Shown piece by piece: positions 7,508-17,673 of a stretch of 64,000 nucleotides of DNA (within the stretch, counting starts at the first letter, position 1; every line of letters begins with the position of its first letter). The translations under genes and the position numbers were made by a program. The notes below the pieces were generated by a model. That model was not told the origin of the DNA. It did no database searches and saw only the letters and a program-made list of their open reading frames with translations. The stretch spans positions 16,453 through 80,452 of the forward strand of contig JAUHWY010000012.1 in NCBI GenBank assembly GCA_030427255.1, read 5' to 3'. This stretch comes from Bacteroidia bacterium. GTDB taxonomy: Bacteria; Bacteroidota; Bacteroidia; CAIKAF01.

Positions 7508-8368
7508 ATGGACAGAAAGTCATTCCTCAAACGCTCAGCCGCGGCTGCTGCCGCTTTGGCTGCTGCTCCGGCACTTGGCGCCGCCGCCAAAAACACCTCC
7601 GAAGAAAAGGCGCCCCAAGTTGGATTCAATCATTTACCGCTTAAAGAAATCAAAACCATGAACACCGTTTTTCATCCCGCAAATTCACGCGGCCACGCCG
7701 ACCACGGTTGGCTCAAAACCTACCATAGCTTTAGCTTTGCTCAATACTACAACCCCGAGCGCATGCATTTTGGCGTGCTGAGGGTACTTAACGACGACAC
7801 CATTGCCGGGGGCACCGGCTTTGGCCGACACCCGCACGACAACATGGAAATCATTACCATTCCCCTCGAAGGAGCCTTGGAACACCAAGACAGCATGGGC
7901 AACAAAGCCGTAATCACCGCCGGCGAAGTACAGGTAATGACCGCCGGTACCGGCATCCAACATTCCGAATACAATGCCCACAAAGAGCAAACAGGACGAT
8001 TTCTGCAAATCTGGGCCTTTCCTCGTGCACGCAACTTGACCCCGCGCTACGATCAAAAAAAATTCGACCCCACAGGCATGCAAAACCAATGGCAATTGCT
8101 GGTTTCCCCAAATCCGGAAGACTCAGGCGTTTGGGTAAACCAAGACCTCTGGTTTCATCAAACCCAACTTGAGGCAGGAAAAAGCCTCAGCTATCGGCTC
8201 CAAAAACCGGGCAACGGACTTTACCTCTTTATGATTGAAGGCCGGGCTCAGCTAGGACAGCAAAAATTGCAACGCCGAGACGCCTTGGGCATGTGGGACA
8301 CTTCGGAGTTCCAAATCCAAGCCGATCAAAACAGCCACATATTGCTCATGGAAATCCCTATGCGATGA
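7508..8368 (+). CDS. Pirin-family bicupin with N-terminal export-like signal
   Basis: A 286-aa protein. The pirin part starts near MNTVFHPANSRGHADHGWLK (residue 51) and contains GFGRHPHDNMEIITIPLEG and GTGIQHSEYN, which supply the His, His, His and Glu metal ligands of the N-terminal cupin; the C-terminal cupin follows. Bacterial pirins often act as quercetinases or redox sensors. The unusual part is residues 1-50: MDRKSFLKRSAAAAAALAAA is a Tat-like leader (RKxFLK in place of RRxFLK) followed by an alanine-rich hydrophobic stretch, suggesting export. Translation from the internal Met would give an ordinary cytoplasmic pirin. The stop overlaps the nitroreductase start (ATGA). Confidence 0.9.
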   Translation: MDRKSFLKRSAAAAAALAAAPALGAAAKNTSEEKAPQVGFNHLPLKEIKTMNTVFHPANSRGHADHGWLKTYHSFSFAQYYNPERMHFGVLRVLNDDTIAGGTGFGRHPHDNMEIITIPLEGALEHQDSMGNKAVITAGEVQVMTAGTGIQHSEYNAHKEQTGRFLQIWAFPRARNLTPRYDQKKFDPTGMQNQWQLLVSPNPEDSGVWVNQDLWFHQTQLEAGKSLSYRLQKPGNGLYLFMIEGRAQLGQQKLQRRDALGMWDTSEFQIQADQNSHILLMEIPMR

Positions 8369-8970
8369 ACCCTATGGATTTTAAACAACTTACGAACCTA
8401 AAAACCAAGGAAGTTCCCAAGCAGCTGATTCCGGCTTTGGGCAAGCGTTGGAGTCCTAGAGCTTTTGACCCCAAGCCTCTTGACGAGGGAGATTTGAACC
8501 TGCTCTTCGAAGCCGCCCGATGGGCACCCAGCAGCACCAATGCACAACCCTGGCGCTTTCTGCTCGCCCGCAAAGGAGAAGCCATGCATCAGCGCATCGT
8601 CGACATCCTAGCCGCAGGCAACCAAGCCTGGGCCGTTCATGCACCGGTTTTGGGAATGGCTTGGGCCAGGACGCTTTTCCCCGGCAAAGACAGCCACAAT
8701 CGACACGCGCTCTTCGACTTAGGCGCAGCCATGCAGGCCATGATGACCCAAGCCACCGAACTGGGCATTTACGGCCACCTCATGGGCGGATTCGACAGCG
8801 AGGGGTTCAAAGCCTTGGCGCCGGAGCAAGAACCCTTTGAACCCGGGGTATGCTTCGCCTTGGGGTATCCGGGCAAAGCCGAACAGCTAAACGAGCCCTT
8901 CCTAAGCCGCGAGTTGGCCACCCGCAGCCGACTGCCTTTAAGCGAGTTGGTGCAAGGTTTGGAAGGCTAA
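8365..8970 (+). CDS. Nitroreductase family protein
   Basis: A 201-aa flavoprotein of the NfsB/nitroreductase fold. The N-terminal block RWSPRAFDPKPLDEGDLNLL and AARWAPSSTNAQPWRFL form the FMN phosphate site; DLGAAMQAMMTQATELGIYG and CFALGYPGK supply the dimer helix and C-terminal FMN contacts. Such enzymes reduce quinones, nitroaromatics or enones with NAD(P)H. An upstream in-frame extension to 8293 overlaps pirin and lacks homology, so I place the start at the ATG overlapping the pirin stop. It is last in the operon under the 7156 palindrome, a grouping that fits electrophile or quinone stress. Confidence 0.9.
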   Translation: MNPMDFKQLTNLKTKEVPKQLIPALGKRWSPRAFDPKPLDEGDLNLLFEAARWAPSSTNAQPWRFLLARKGEAMHQRIVDILAAGNQAWAVHAPVLGMAWARTLFPGKDSHNRHALFDLGAAMQAMMTQATELGIYGHLMGGFDSEGFKALAPEQEPFEPGVCFALGYPGKAEQLNEPFLSRELATRSRLPLSELVQGLEG

Positions 8971-8994
8971 GGCGCAACCATGAATAAAGGGAGA

Positions 8995-9030
8995 CGCAGC
9001 TAAGTTAAATTGCTTAGTTGCGTTTTTTTT
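8995..9030 (+). terminator. Rho-independent terminator after the nitroreductase operon
   Basis: CGCAGCTAAG and CTTAGTTGCG form a 10-bp stem (one G-T pair) with an 8-base loop, followed by eight Ts at 9023-9030. It lies 24 bases after the nitroreductase stop. Confidence 0.9.
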
Positions 9031-9072
9031 GGGCGGCTGAACCGGGCTGTCCGCTATAGTCCTCGGTCCCCA

Positions 9073-9143
9073 AGCACACAGCGCCAAGCGGTACGGGGTC
9101 CCCCGAATCCTCGTGGGCCTCCGCCCGCTAGGCGCTGTGGCTT
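9073..9143. repeat. Long inverted repeat in the intergenic region
   Basis: AAGCACACAGCGCC (9073-9086) and GGCGCTGTGGCTT (9131-9143) pair with a single bulge across a GC-rich spacer. It lies between the terminator and the R2 element in the gene-free 8971-9572 interval, and its position suggests repeat or foldback DNA rather than a gene. Confidence 0.55.
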
Positions 9144-9206
9144 GCGTACCTCCGGGCTGCCGCATCCATCCCTGCCGCGTCTATTTTCTGTTGTTGGGTC
9201 TACCCT

Positions 9207-9349
9207 GAGACCGTTGATGCGTTGTGTTTTCAAGGCGAATTAAGGCACGGACAAATCGAAAGGCCGGAGTTTACTAATGGTAAATGAGGACCTTGAGATT
9301 TGGCCGTAACGCAAAGTCGCCGCCAGAATAGCAACGCAACAACGGTTTC
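9207..9349 (+). repeat. R2 structured element, copy 1
   Basis: One of four ~143-bp elements with conserved interior (CAAGGCGAATTAAGGC, GGCCGGAGTTTACTAATGG, GAGGACCTTGAGATTTGG) and self-complementary ends. Here the arms are GAGACCGTTGATGCG and CGCAACAACGGTTTC. The interior also pairs (GGCGA/TCGCC, CGG/CCG, CAAATC/GATTTG, TTTAC/GTAAA), so the whole element can form one long hairpin. It lies 236 bases after the nitroreductase stop. Confidence 0.85.
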
Positions 9350-9572
9350 ACTCCTTCTTAGCTCCACTGTTTTTGCTGCATTTTCTGACTCTTTTGGTTA
9401 GGATTCTGCCAAAGGAAACATAGGGATTTCCCATTATCCATTGTATATTTGGCAGCCCATAATCTTTGTAGGCCTATTAAGCACCCGTACTAAGCTGAAT
9501 TTCAGTGTAATGAAAAATAATTCAATGCGTTTCAGTTCCGACAACTGACAACGAAAGGGAACTTTTGGCCAA

Positions 9573-10172
9573 ATGATAGAATATCTCAACGGATCGTTTG
9601 TGGAAATAAGTCCTACCCATGTGGTGGTTGACGTACAAGGAGTGGGTTATCTCTGTTCCATTTCCTTGCAGACCTACGACAACCTACAAGGTAAGGCTTC
9701 GGGTAAAGTATTGGTGCACCAAGTTATTCGGGAAGATGCCCACCAGCTCTATGGCTTCTCCGAGTCCGGCGAACGCGAAATGTTTCGCTTGCTTATTGGA
9801 GTTTCGGGCATTGGTGCGGCTACTGCCCGCATGATGCTTTCTGCATTGCGCACCGAAGATCTTCAAACGGCCATTTTACAGGAAGATTTAAGCACCTTAA
9901 AACGGGTTAAGGGCATTGGTACCCGTTCTGCCGAACGCATTTTGGTTGACCTCAAAGACAAAGTAGGCAAATTGGAAGGCAGTAGCGCTAGCGGCGATAA
10001 TAGCTTGGGCTCCGGAGGAAATACAGCGGTAAGGTCAGAAGCCGCCTTAGCTCTCCAAGCCTTAGGCTTCACCCGTGCTGCCATTGACAAAGCCCTTCAA
10101 AAGTCAGGAAAAGAAGTTCAACCGGACCAACCTGTGGAGGATTGGATTCGCATTGCCTTAAAATATCTTTGA
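9573..10172 (+). CDS. ruvA: Holliday junction branch migration protein RuvA
   Basis: A 199-aa subunit that binds four-way junctions as a tetramer and loads RuvB. Domain I (OB fold) is residues 1-65 (MIEYLNGSFVEISPTHVVVD). The two helix-hairpin-helix motifs read GVSGIGAATARMML and VKGIGTRSAERILVDLKDK. A glycine/serine linker (EGSSASGDNSLGSGG) joins domain III (ALQALGFTRAAIDKALQ), which contacts RuvB. Length and motifs are normal. It lies 44 bases upstream of sprA, the ruvA-sprA order known in many Bacteroidota. Confidence 0.96.
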   Translation: MIEYLNGSFVEISPTHVVVDVQGVGYLCSISLQTYDNLQGKASGKVLVHQVIREDAHQLYGFSESGEREMFRLLIGVSGIGAATARMMLSALRTEDLQTAILQEDLSTLKRVKGIGTRSAERILVDLKDKVGKLEGSSASGDNSLGSGGNTAVRSEAALALQALGFTRAAIDKALQKSGKEVQPDQPVEDWIRIALKYL

Positions 10173-10216
10173 ATTTTTGGAGTTAAGCATTGGTTAGTTG
10201 CAGGAACATACACAGA

Positions 10217-13200
10217 ATGCGGTTGAGGAAACTGTTCTTACCGATGTGGGTGCTGTTGCTGGCGCTTTTGCCTAGCCTTTTGCAGGCACAGCAAGACTCC
10301 AGCCACCATCAAATGGGCGACGATGATCCCCCGGGAATCAGCGAAGAGGTGAACTATGACCCGGAATCCGGCCAATACGTAGTAGTGAAAAAGGTGGGAG
10401 ACATCGAAATCTCCTCCGAATACCTCTCCCCCGAAGAGTATCGATCCCGGGAAATGGCGCGCCAAACTTTAGATTACTGGCGCAAAAAAGCCGGCGAACA
10501 AGCCAAAGGCGACGAGTCCAACTCGCTCATCCCTCAAATCAATTTGGGCGATATTCCCGGAGGGCTTGGAAACATAGAAATTCGCCCCCAAGGAAGTGCA
10601 GAATTAATTATGGGGGTTCGGGTAAACCACAACGACAACCCCAACATTCCCCTTTCGCAGCGCACCATTACCACGTTCCAGTTCGATCAAAACATACAAG
10701 TAAACGTGGTGGGAAGCATTGGCGACAAAATCAAGCTCAACACCAACTTCAATACCGAATCGGTGTTTGCCTTCGAAAACCAAATGAACCTAGCCTACGA
10801 GGGAGGCGAAGACGATATTTTGCAACTGATTGAATTTGGAAACGTTAACCTTGGTCTTGACGGTCAACTTATTCAAGGGTCTTCCTCTCTTTTTGGGGTG
10901 AAAAATCGACTCAAATTCGGGCGCTGGGAAATCGAATCTGTCTTTGCCCAACAGCAAGGTCAGCGCCAAAATATTACGGTCCAAGGAGGTGCTCAAGTAA
11001 CGGAATTTGAAATATCTGCGGCAAAATACGAAGCCAACAGGCACTTCTTCCTCAGCGATTATTTTATGCATCAATACGATCAGGCCAACCAAAATTTGCC
11101 TTTCGTAACCTCTGCGGTAAACATTACTCGAATCGAAGTTTGGGTCACCAACCGCATCAACGCCACCGAAAACGTCCGCAATATTGTAGGCCTCTTGCCT
11201 CTGGGCGAAAACCTGCCCAACACCAACGTGTTCCCTGACAATGCCAATAATTTTAATCCCCAAACTTTAGACCCCTCCGTTCGCGACATTACTTCGCAAT
11301 ACTTGTTTAACCAACTCAACAACGGTACCCAAATCGAGAAATTGACCAATGCCCGTTTGTTGGGTCCAAACGAATATACCTTCGACCCTTTGCTGGGGTA
11401 TATTTCGCTCAATCAAGCCCTGAATGCCGATGAAGTTTTGGCGGTAGCCTACGAGTACACCGCCGGTGGTCAAACCTTTCGAGTAGGTGAATTCTCGCAG
11501 GATGTGGCCTCGCCGGGAGCATTGGTGGTGAAACTGCTCAAGTCTTCCAACTTGGATGTGCAAGAGGCCAACTGGCCTTGGATGATGAAAAACATTTACA
11601 GCATTGGAGGATTCAATATAGGTCAAGAAGATTTTGCCTTGAATATCCTGTACCAGGATACCGAAACCGGGGTAAAGGTCAACTACTTCCCCAATGCGCC
11701 GGGAGTAAGCGGCACACCTTTGCTTCAATTGTTCAACTTGGACCGACTCAACCCTCAAGGCGATCAACTCACCGACGGCTTCTTTGACTTTATTGAGGGT
11801 AAAACCATCATCTCCCAAAATGGCCGCATCATATTTCCGGTAAGGGAGCCTTTTTCTACCGAATATTTAGAACGGATATTTACCCAAGCCAACCTCAACA
11901 ATCCCTCGGCAGACATTCAGGCGATGACGGAGCGCTATGCTTTTGATGAGCTGTACGGAAACATTCAGGAGTTGGCAGAACTGAATCAGGAAAAGAACCG
12001 CTTTTATTTGGGTGGTTCGTATCAAGGGGCCTCCGGATCGGAAATTAGCCTCAACGCTTTTAACGTTCCACAAGGTTCGGTAACGGTTACGGCAGGCGGA
12101 CAAACCTTAACCGAAGGTTCAGACTATACGGTAGATTATGCCATTGGACGTGTGCGTATCATCAACGATGGAGTGTTGAATTCGGGTTTGCCCATCAATA
12201 TTTCCATGGAGAACAATGCCACCTTCAACATTCAGCAAAAGCGTTTGATGGGTACGCATGTCGATTACCGGTTCAATAAAGATTTTGTGGTAGGAGCTAC
12301 CATAATGAATTTGAATGAGCTGCCCCTAACCCAAAAAATCGATATCGGAAACGAACCGGTAAACAATACCATTTGGGGTTTGGATGTAAACTTAACCCGT
12401 GAACTTCCCATAGTAACGCGTTTGGTGGACAAAATTCCGGGAATTGACACCAAAGCGCCTAGTGTGTTGACCTTTAACGGTGAATTTGCGCACTTGATTC
12501 CGGGCTTCAATGGGGTTATCGATGCGAATGGGGAGGGTGGTGTTTCCTTTGTAGATGACTTTGAAGCTGCGGAAACGGCCATCGACATCAAAAGTTTTAC
12601 CGCTTGGCGTTTGGGAAGTGTGCCTCAATCCAACCCTCAGTTTCCCAACGGCGATTTGTTCGACGATTTGCGCTACGGATTCAATCGGGCCAAAATGACC
12701 TGGTTCATTATGGACCCTTTGTTCTTTCGCCAAAACAGCCAAACTCCTGCCAACGTAAGCAACGACCCTGTGATGCGGGCCAACAATTACCTGAGGGAAA
12801 TACGGCCCACCGAAGTGTTTCCGGGTTTTCAGCCCAACTACACCCAGCAGCAAATCAACCAACAGGTGTTGGACATTCACTACTATCCTGCAGAACGCGG
12901 CCCATACAATTTTGATGTAAACAGCCTAGATCCTGCGGCCACCGATCGAGTGGGACTTTTGAATCCTCGCTCCAATTTTGGCCTCATGATGCGCCGCATG
13001 GAAACTACCAATTGGGATGCCGCCAATATTGCCTACATCGAGTTTTGGATGATGGACCCCTTCCAGTCCGATGACCTGAATCAATTAAAAGAGTGGGACA
13101 ATGGAGTGCCCGGTTCCACAAACGCCAATTTGCTTCCGGACGGTGGCGGTGATTTCCTGATTCAAGTGGGAAATATGAGTGAGGACATCCTGCGCGATGG

Positions 13201-16200
13201 AAGAATGAGCTACGAAAATGGACTGCCTACGCCTCAAGAAGACCGTCCTGTGATTGAAACCGCTTGGGGGCGGATTCCTTTGCTGCAACCGATCAACCAA
13301 AACTTCGACAACGACCCTGTCAACCGTGAATTGCAAGATGTTGGCTACGATGGTCTTAGCGACGAGGACGAAGCCGATTTCTTCAATGCCTTTTTGAACC
13401 AGGCGGCCGGAGTATTGGGAGGAAGCGCCTCCTTGGCTTTGCTTCAAAACGACCCGGCAGGAGATAACTTCCGCCATTATGCAGGCTCCGGTTACAACAA
13501 CGATGCAAATATTCCCGGCGAAAACTACATCCACAACCGCTACAAAAACTTCTTAGGGCCGGAAGGAAACTCTCCGGCACAAAACAATACCGAATCGTTT
13601 GGGCAAATTCCCAACTCAGAGGACATCAATGTCAATTATACCTTAGACCAACCGGAATCCTATTACCAATATTCCATCAGTTTAAGGCCGCAAGACCTGG
13701 ACCAAATCGGCGAAAACTTCATCAGCGATATTTTGGAAACCACCGCCTCTGTTCCCGGACCAAGCGGCGGAACCATCAACAAGGCCGTACGGTGGATTCA
13801 ATTCCGGATTCCGGTGCAAACAGAAATGAAGGAGAAGTTTGGAAACATCAACGACTTCCGAAGCATTCGTTTCATGCGCATGGCCATGAGGAATTTCCCC
13901 GACGATATTTTTGTGCGTTTGGCCACTTTGCAATTGGTGCGTGCCGATTGGAGGGTGTTCCCCGGACTCATTGCCGATGTGGCCGACATTTGGCAAGAAG
14001 GTGCCGACTTTAACAGCACCACGGTAAACATTGAGGAGAATACACAAAAAGACCCTTTCCCTTACGTATTGCCGCCCGGAATTACCCGTGAGATCGACCC
14101 GGCTAACCCACAATTGCAACAGCTCAACGAGCAAGCCCTAGTCTTAAACGCCTGCGACCTGAAAGACGGCGAAGGCAAGGCCGTATTTAAGAATACCGAG
14201 TTGGATTTAAGGGCATACAAGTTTCTACGTATGTATGCGCACTTGGAAGGAGTGGAAGGCTACGCCTTAGACAGCAACGACGTTACTGTTTTTGTGCGTT
14301 TAGGCATGGACGCTTCCGAGAACTACTACGAATACGAAATCCCCTTATCGCCTTCCGACATTTCCATACAACCCAATGCTGCTTCCGGCGATCCAAACCA
14401 AGATCCGGATTACCGAGAAAACGTTTGGCCGGAGAAAAACCGGGTAAATATAGAGCTTGCCTTGCTCCCCGATCTAAAACTCCGCAGGAATACCGAGGGA
14501 GAGAACCCCAACGTCATTTATTCTGACGTTATTAACGGACAACGGGTTTCGGTGCGGGGTAATCCTAACCTGGCCAATGTGCGTACCATAATGATTGGGG
14601 TGCGTAACCCGGCCAAAAAGAACAACCCCTGGCAAACCGGCCAGCCCGGCTCCCAACCCGACGATGGCCTGGCCAAATGCGTGCAAGTATGGGTGAACGA
14701 ATTGCGGGTAACCGATTATTTTGAACCCGGTGGCTGGGCTGCCTTAGCGCGAAGCACTTTAGATCTGGCCGACTTTGGACAGGTAGGTTTGTCTGTAGGA
14801 ACCACCCGATTCGGTTTTGGTGCCATTGAACAAAGACCACAAGAACGTGCCCGAGAAAATACCACTACCATTGACCTTACCACCCGCCTCGAACTGGGAA
14901 AATTCTTTGGCAAAGAAGCCGGCGTTCAAATTCCATTGTTTATAGGCTACAGCAACTCTTTGGCTAATCCGCAGTTCAACCCGCTGGATCCCGACATTTT
15001 GTTTACCGATGCGCTTCAAGCACTGCCCAACGACCTGGCCAGAGACTCCTTGCGCGCTATTGTGCAGACCATTACCACTCGGCGAAGTGTAAACATCAAC
15101 AACATGCGCAAGCAGCGCGGCAAAAGCTCCTCCGGGCCTAAAATCTACGACATATCAAACTTTACGGTATCCTACGCGTACAGCGAAGAGCTTTTTCAAG
15201 ACATCAATACCGAATACAACAATACCTACGAGCATAGGGCGGCCTTGACCTGGTCTTTTAGTCCAAGCGTGAAGTACTGGGAACCCTTTAAGCGCTCAAA
15301 ACGCTTTAGATCCAAATGGTTAAAGCTGATTAAAGACTTTAACTTTACTTGGATGCCCAAACGATTGGGCTTTAGTGCTAACGTATTGCGGGATTGGAAC
15401 GAGTTTAAGCTCCGCAATACCACCCGTTACGACCTTTTAATACTTCCTACCTTTAGGAAGAACTTTACTTGGACCCGAAATTACGAGTTCCAATACAACC
15501 CCACCCGCTCCTTAACGGCTACGTTCTCCGCAACCAATAATTCCCGTATTGACGAGCCCGAAATGCAGCTCGACAGCACGGTTGCGCCGAGGGTTCAATG
15601 GTTGGGGCGAAACACCCGCTACAACCATAGATTCGATGTGAATTATGCCTTGCCATTGAGCAAAATACCTTTGCTTGACTTTGTCACCCTTTCTGCGGGA
15701 TATGGTGGCGATTTTAGTTGGACGGCAAGCAATTTGGAGCGCAATCAAACTACCCAACAATTTACCCGAGGTCGTTGGGGGAATATTGTGCAAAACAACC
15801 AAAGCCGAAAGCTCAACGGCCAAATCAACTTTAATACCCTATACCGCAAGAGTCCCTACCTGAAAAAGCTCCACCAACCTAAGCGGCCCGAAAAACCCGG
15901 AGAGGACATAGACAGCACCAAATACAAGTTCAAAGAAGTGAAATGGAAGGCCAAAAAGCCCTATTCCTTTAAGAAAGATAGAAAGCGGCGCCTCCGCCAC
16001 AAGCTCAAAACCGAAGACGTTGAAGTATTTGTGATTACCCAAGACGGAGATACGGTGCAAGGCAAAGTGGAAATTAAGGACGAAAACGCCGTGCTGTTTA
16101 CTGCTTCCGACGATATCAAGCGTGCCGATGTGCTGATTACGGGCGTGCGCAAAATCAAGAAAATTGATTTGGGGGTGGTTCCGGAAACTATGGTGAAAAT

Positions 16201-17569
16201 ACTTACCGGCTTTAAGAATATGTCGGTTTCCTACACCGAAACCAATGGCACCGTATTGCCCGGTTATGCCCAAGGAACCGATGTGTTGGGCATGAACTTT
16301 AGCGGTCCCAGCATTGGCCCGGACTTTGCCTTCGGGCGCCAATTCGACGACCAAGATTTGGCTCAAAAAATAGTGTCAGACAGCTGGTTGGTACGGGATT
16401 CTACGCTGAACTTGATGTTCATGCGCACCCATACCAGCAATTTAACCGCTAACTCTACCTACGAACCTTTTAAAGGCTTTAGAGTAACTTTCACGGCCAA
16501 CCGAACTTTCTCAGAAAACTACCAATCCAACTACAGGTTTGTGCCCAGCATCAACGATTATAGAGCGCAAAACCCACTTACCATGGGTAATTTCACCATG
16601 TCCTATATGACTTTGGGTACCTTCTTTGGTAAGGATGGCGACAATTTTACAAGCCGCATTTTTGATCAAATGCTGCAAAACCGTACGGTAATTTCCAGGC
16701 GACTGGGAGAGCTGAATCCGGAGGTTACGGTGAATCCCAATGCTCCTTATCAGCCCGGGTTTGGTCCCAACCAAAGCGACGTGTTGCTGTATTCCTTCTT
16801 GGCGGCTTACCGTGGAGTAGATGCAGAAAGCCAATCTTTGGATATGTTCCCGGACATTCCTATTCCCAACTGGAGGGTTCAGTTTGATGGGCTCAAGAAC
16901 ATTCCTTTCTTTAAAGATCGCTTAAAGAATATTGTGATTACCCATGGATATCAAAGCACCTTGTCCATGAGCGGTTACCAGTCCAATAATGCCTATAACC
17001 AAGTTGGTGCCGGGTATTGGGACGACAATCCATTTGGCTATACGGAGTTGGATCCCAACAACAATTTTGTGAGCCGCTTCTTCTTGAACTCGGTGACCTT
17101 GCAAGAAAGCTTTAATCCACTGGTAAAGCTAGACTTGACCTTTAACAACGACATACAAGCCACGGTGGAGCTGAAGTCCTCCCGTAACATAAGTTTGAAT
17201 TTCCCCAACAATCAGGTGACGGAGAACAACACCTTTGAGGTGGCGGTGGGTGCCGGTTATCGAGTGGCAGAATTCCCCTTCCCCTTCCTAATCAACGGCA
17301 AAAGGATTGCCAACCAATTGAACATTCGTTTGGACATTGGCTGGAGAGATAATGCAACCGTAATTCGGAAGATAGAAGAAGAGGTGCAGCAGGTAACGGC
17401 AGGACAGCAAGCCTTGAACATTAAGTTTTTTGCGGAGTACGCCTTCAGCAAGTCCATATCGGCGCGGTTCTTCTTTGACCATGTGGGCAACAATCCGTTT
17501 ATTTCGAACCAATTTCCGACTTCTACCAGCAACGGAGGTTTGAGCATCCGCTTTACTTTGCAGCCCTAA
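10217..17569 (+). CDS. sprA: T9SS outer-membrane translocon / gliding motility protein SprA (Sov)
   Basis: A 2450-aa protein matching SprA, the giant 36-strand outer-membrane barrel through which type 9 secretion cargo passes and which supports gliding adhesin export. The start is ATG at 10217, giving the signal peptide MRLRKLFLPMWVLLLALLPS ending LQAQ; an upstream TTG-start extension is not needed. Recognised segments include LGNIEIRPQGSAELIMGV near residue 120, GFNGVIDANGEGGVSFVDDF (SprA block), KCVQVWVNELRVTDY, and a C-terminus of many amphipathic strands ending SIRFTLQP. Length agrees with SprA orthologs (about 2300-2500). Its presence means the adhesin at 36.0 kb has a translocon in the same window. 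Confidence 0.96.
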   Translation: MRLRKLFLPMWVLLLALLPSLLQAQQDSSHHQMGDDDPPGISEEVNYDPESGQYVVVKKVGDIEISSEYLSPEEYRSREMARQTLDYWRKKAGEQAKGDESNSLIPQINLGDIPGGLGNIEIRPQGSAELIMGVRVNHNDNPNIPLSQRTITTFQFDQNIQVNVVGSIGDKIKLNTNFNTESVFAFENQMNLAYEGGEDDILQLIEFGNVNLGLDGQLIQGSSSLFGVKNRLKFGRWEIESVFAQQQGQRQNITVQGGAQVTEFEISAAKYEANRHFFLSDYFMHQYDQANQNLPFVTSAVNITRIEVWVTNRINATENVRNIVGLLPLGENLPNTNVFPDNANNFNPQTLDPSVRDITSQYLFNQLNNGTQIEKLTNARLLGPNEYTFDPLLGYISLNQALNADEVLAVAYEYTAGGQTFRVGEFSQDVASPGALVVKLLKSSNLDVQEANWPWMMKNIYSIGGFNIGQEDFALNILYQDTETGVKVNYFPNAPGVSGTPLLQLFNLDRLNPQGDQLTDGFFDFIEGKTIISQNGRIIFPVREPFSTEYLERIFTQANLNNPSADIQAMTERYAFDELYGNIQELAELNQEKNRFYLGGSYQGASGSEISLNAFNVPQGSVTVTAGGQTLTEGSDYTVDYAIGRVRIINDGVLNSGLPINISMENNATFNIQQKRLMGTHVDYRFNKDFVVGATIMNLNELPLTQKIDIGNEPVNNTIWGLDVNLTRELPIVTRLVDKIPGIDTKAPSVLTFNGEFAHLIPGFNGVIDANGEGGVSFVDDFEAAETAIDIKSFTAWRLGSVPQSNPQFPNGDLFDDLRYGFNRAKMTWFIMDPLFFRQNSQTPANVSNDPVMRANNYLREIRPTEVFPGFQPNYTQQQINQQVLDIHYYPAERGPYNFDVNSLDPAATDRVGLLNPRSNFGLMMRRMETTNWDAANIAYIEFWMMDPFQSDDLNQLKEWDNGVPGSTNANLLPDGGGDFLIQVGNMSEDILRDGRMSYENGLPTPQEDRPVIETAWGRIPLLQPINQNFDNDPVNRELQDVGYDGLSDEDEADFFNAFLNQAAGVLGGSASLALLQNDPAGDNFRHYAGSGYNNDANIPGENYIHNRYKNFLGPEGNSPAQNNTESFGQIPNSEDINVNYTLDQPESYYQYSISLRPQDLDQIGENFISDILETTASVPGPSGGTINKAVRWIQFRIPVQTEMKEKFGNINDFRSIRFMRMAMRNFPDDIFVRLATLQLVRADWRVFPGLIADVADIWQEGADFNSTTVNIEENTQKDPFPYVLPPGITREIDPANPQLQQLNEQALVLNACDLKDGEGKAVFKNTELDLRAYKFLRMYAHLEGVEGYALDSNDVTVFVRLGMDASENYYEYEIPLSPSDISIQPNAASGDPNQDPDYRENVWPEKNRVNIELALLPDLKLRRNTEGENPNVIYSDVINGQRVSVRGNPNLANVRTIMIGVRNPAKKNNPWQTGQPGSQPDDGLAKCVQVWVNELRVTDYFEPGGWAALARSTLDLADFGQVGLSVGTTRFGFGAIEQRPQERARENTTTIDLTTRLELGKFFGKEAGVQIPLFIGYSNSLANPQFNPLDPDILFTDALQALPNDLARDSLRAIVQTITTRRSVNINNMRKQRGKSSSGPKIYDISNFTVSYAYSEELFQDINTEYNNTYEHRAALTWSFSPSVKYWEPFKRSKRFRSKWLKLIKDFNFTWMPKRLGFSANVLRDWNEFKLRNTTRYDLLILPTFRKNFTWTRNYEFQYNPTRSLTATFSATNNSRIDEPEMQLDSTVAPRVQWLGRNTRYNHRFDVNYALPLSKIPLLDFVTLSAGYGGDFSWTASNLERNQTTQQFTRGRWGNIVQNNQSRKLNGQINFNTLYRKSPYLKKLHQPKRPEKPGEDIDSTKYKFKEVKWKAKKPYSFKKDRKRRLRHKLKTEDVEVFVITQDGDTVQGKVEIKDENAVLFTASDDIKRADVLITGVRKIKKIDLGVVPETMVKILTGFKNMSVSYTETNGTVLPGYAQGTDVLGMNFSGPSIGPDFAFGRQFDDQDLAQKIVSDSWLVRDSTLNLMFMRTHTSNLTANSTYEPFKGFRVTFTANRTFSENYQSNYRFVPSINDYRAQNPLTMGNFTMSYMTLGTFFGKDGDNFTSRIFDQMLQNRTVISRRLGELNPEVTVNPNAPYQPGFGPNQSDVLLYSFLAAYRGVDAESQSLDMFPDIPIPNWRVQFDGLKNIPFFKDRLKNIVITHGYQSTLSMSGYQSNNAYNQVGAGYWDDNPFGYTELDPNNNFVSRFFLNSVTLQESFNPLVKLDLTFNNDIQATVELKSSRNISLNFPNNQVTENNTFEVAVGAGYRVAEFPFPFLINGKRIANQLNIRLDIGWRDNATVIRKIEEEVQQVTAGQQALNIKFFAEYAFSKSISARFFFDHVGNNPFISNQFPTSTSNGGLSIRFTLQP

Positions 17570-17673
17570 AATTGGGTCGAGGGACGGAAGTCTCCTAAAA
17601 TCCGTAATTTTCATAGAATGGCCCCCCCGGCCCAAGCGGAGGACCCACCGAAGCCGGCATGTAGCCGCTCTTA

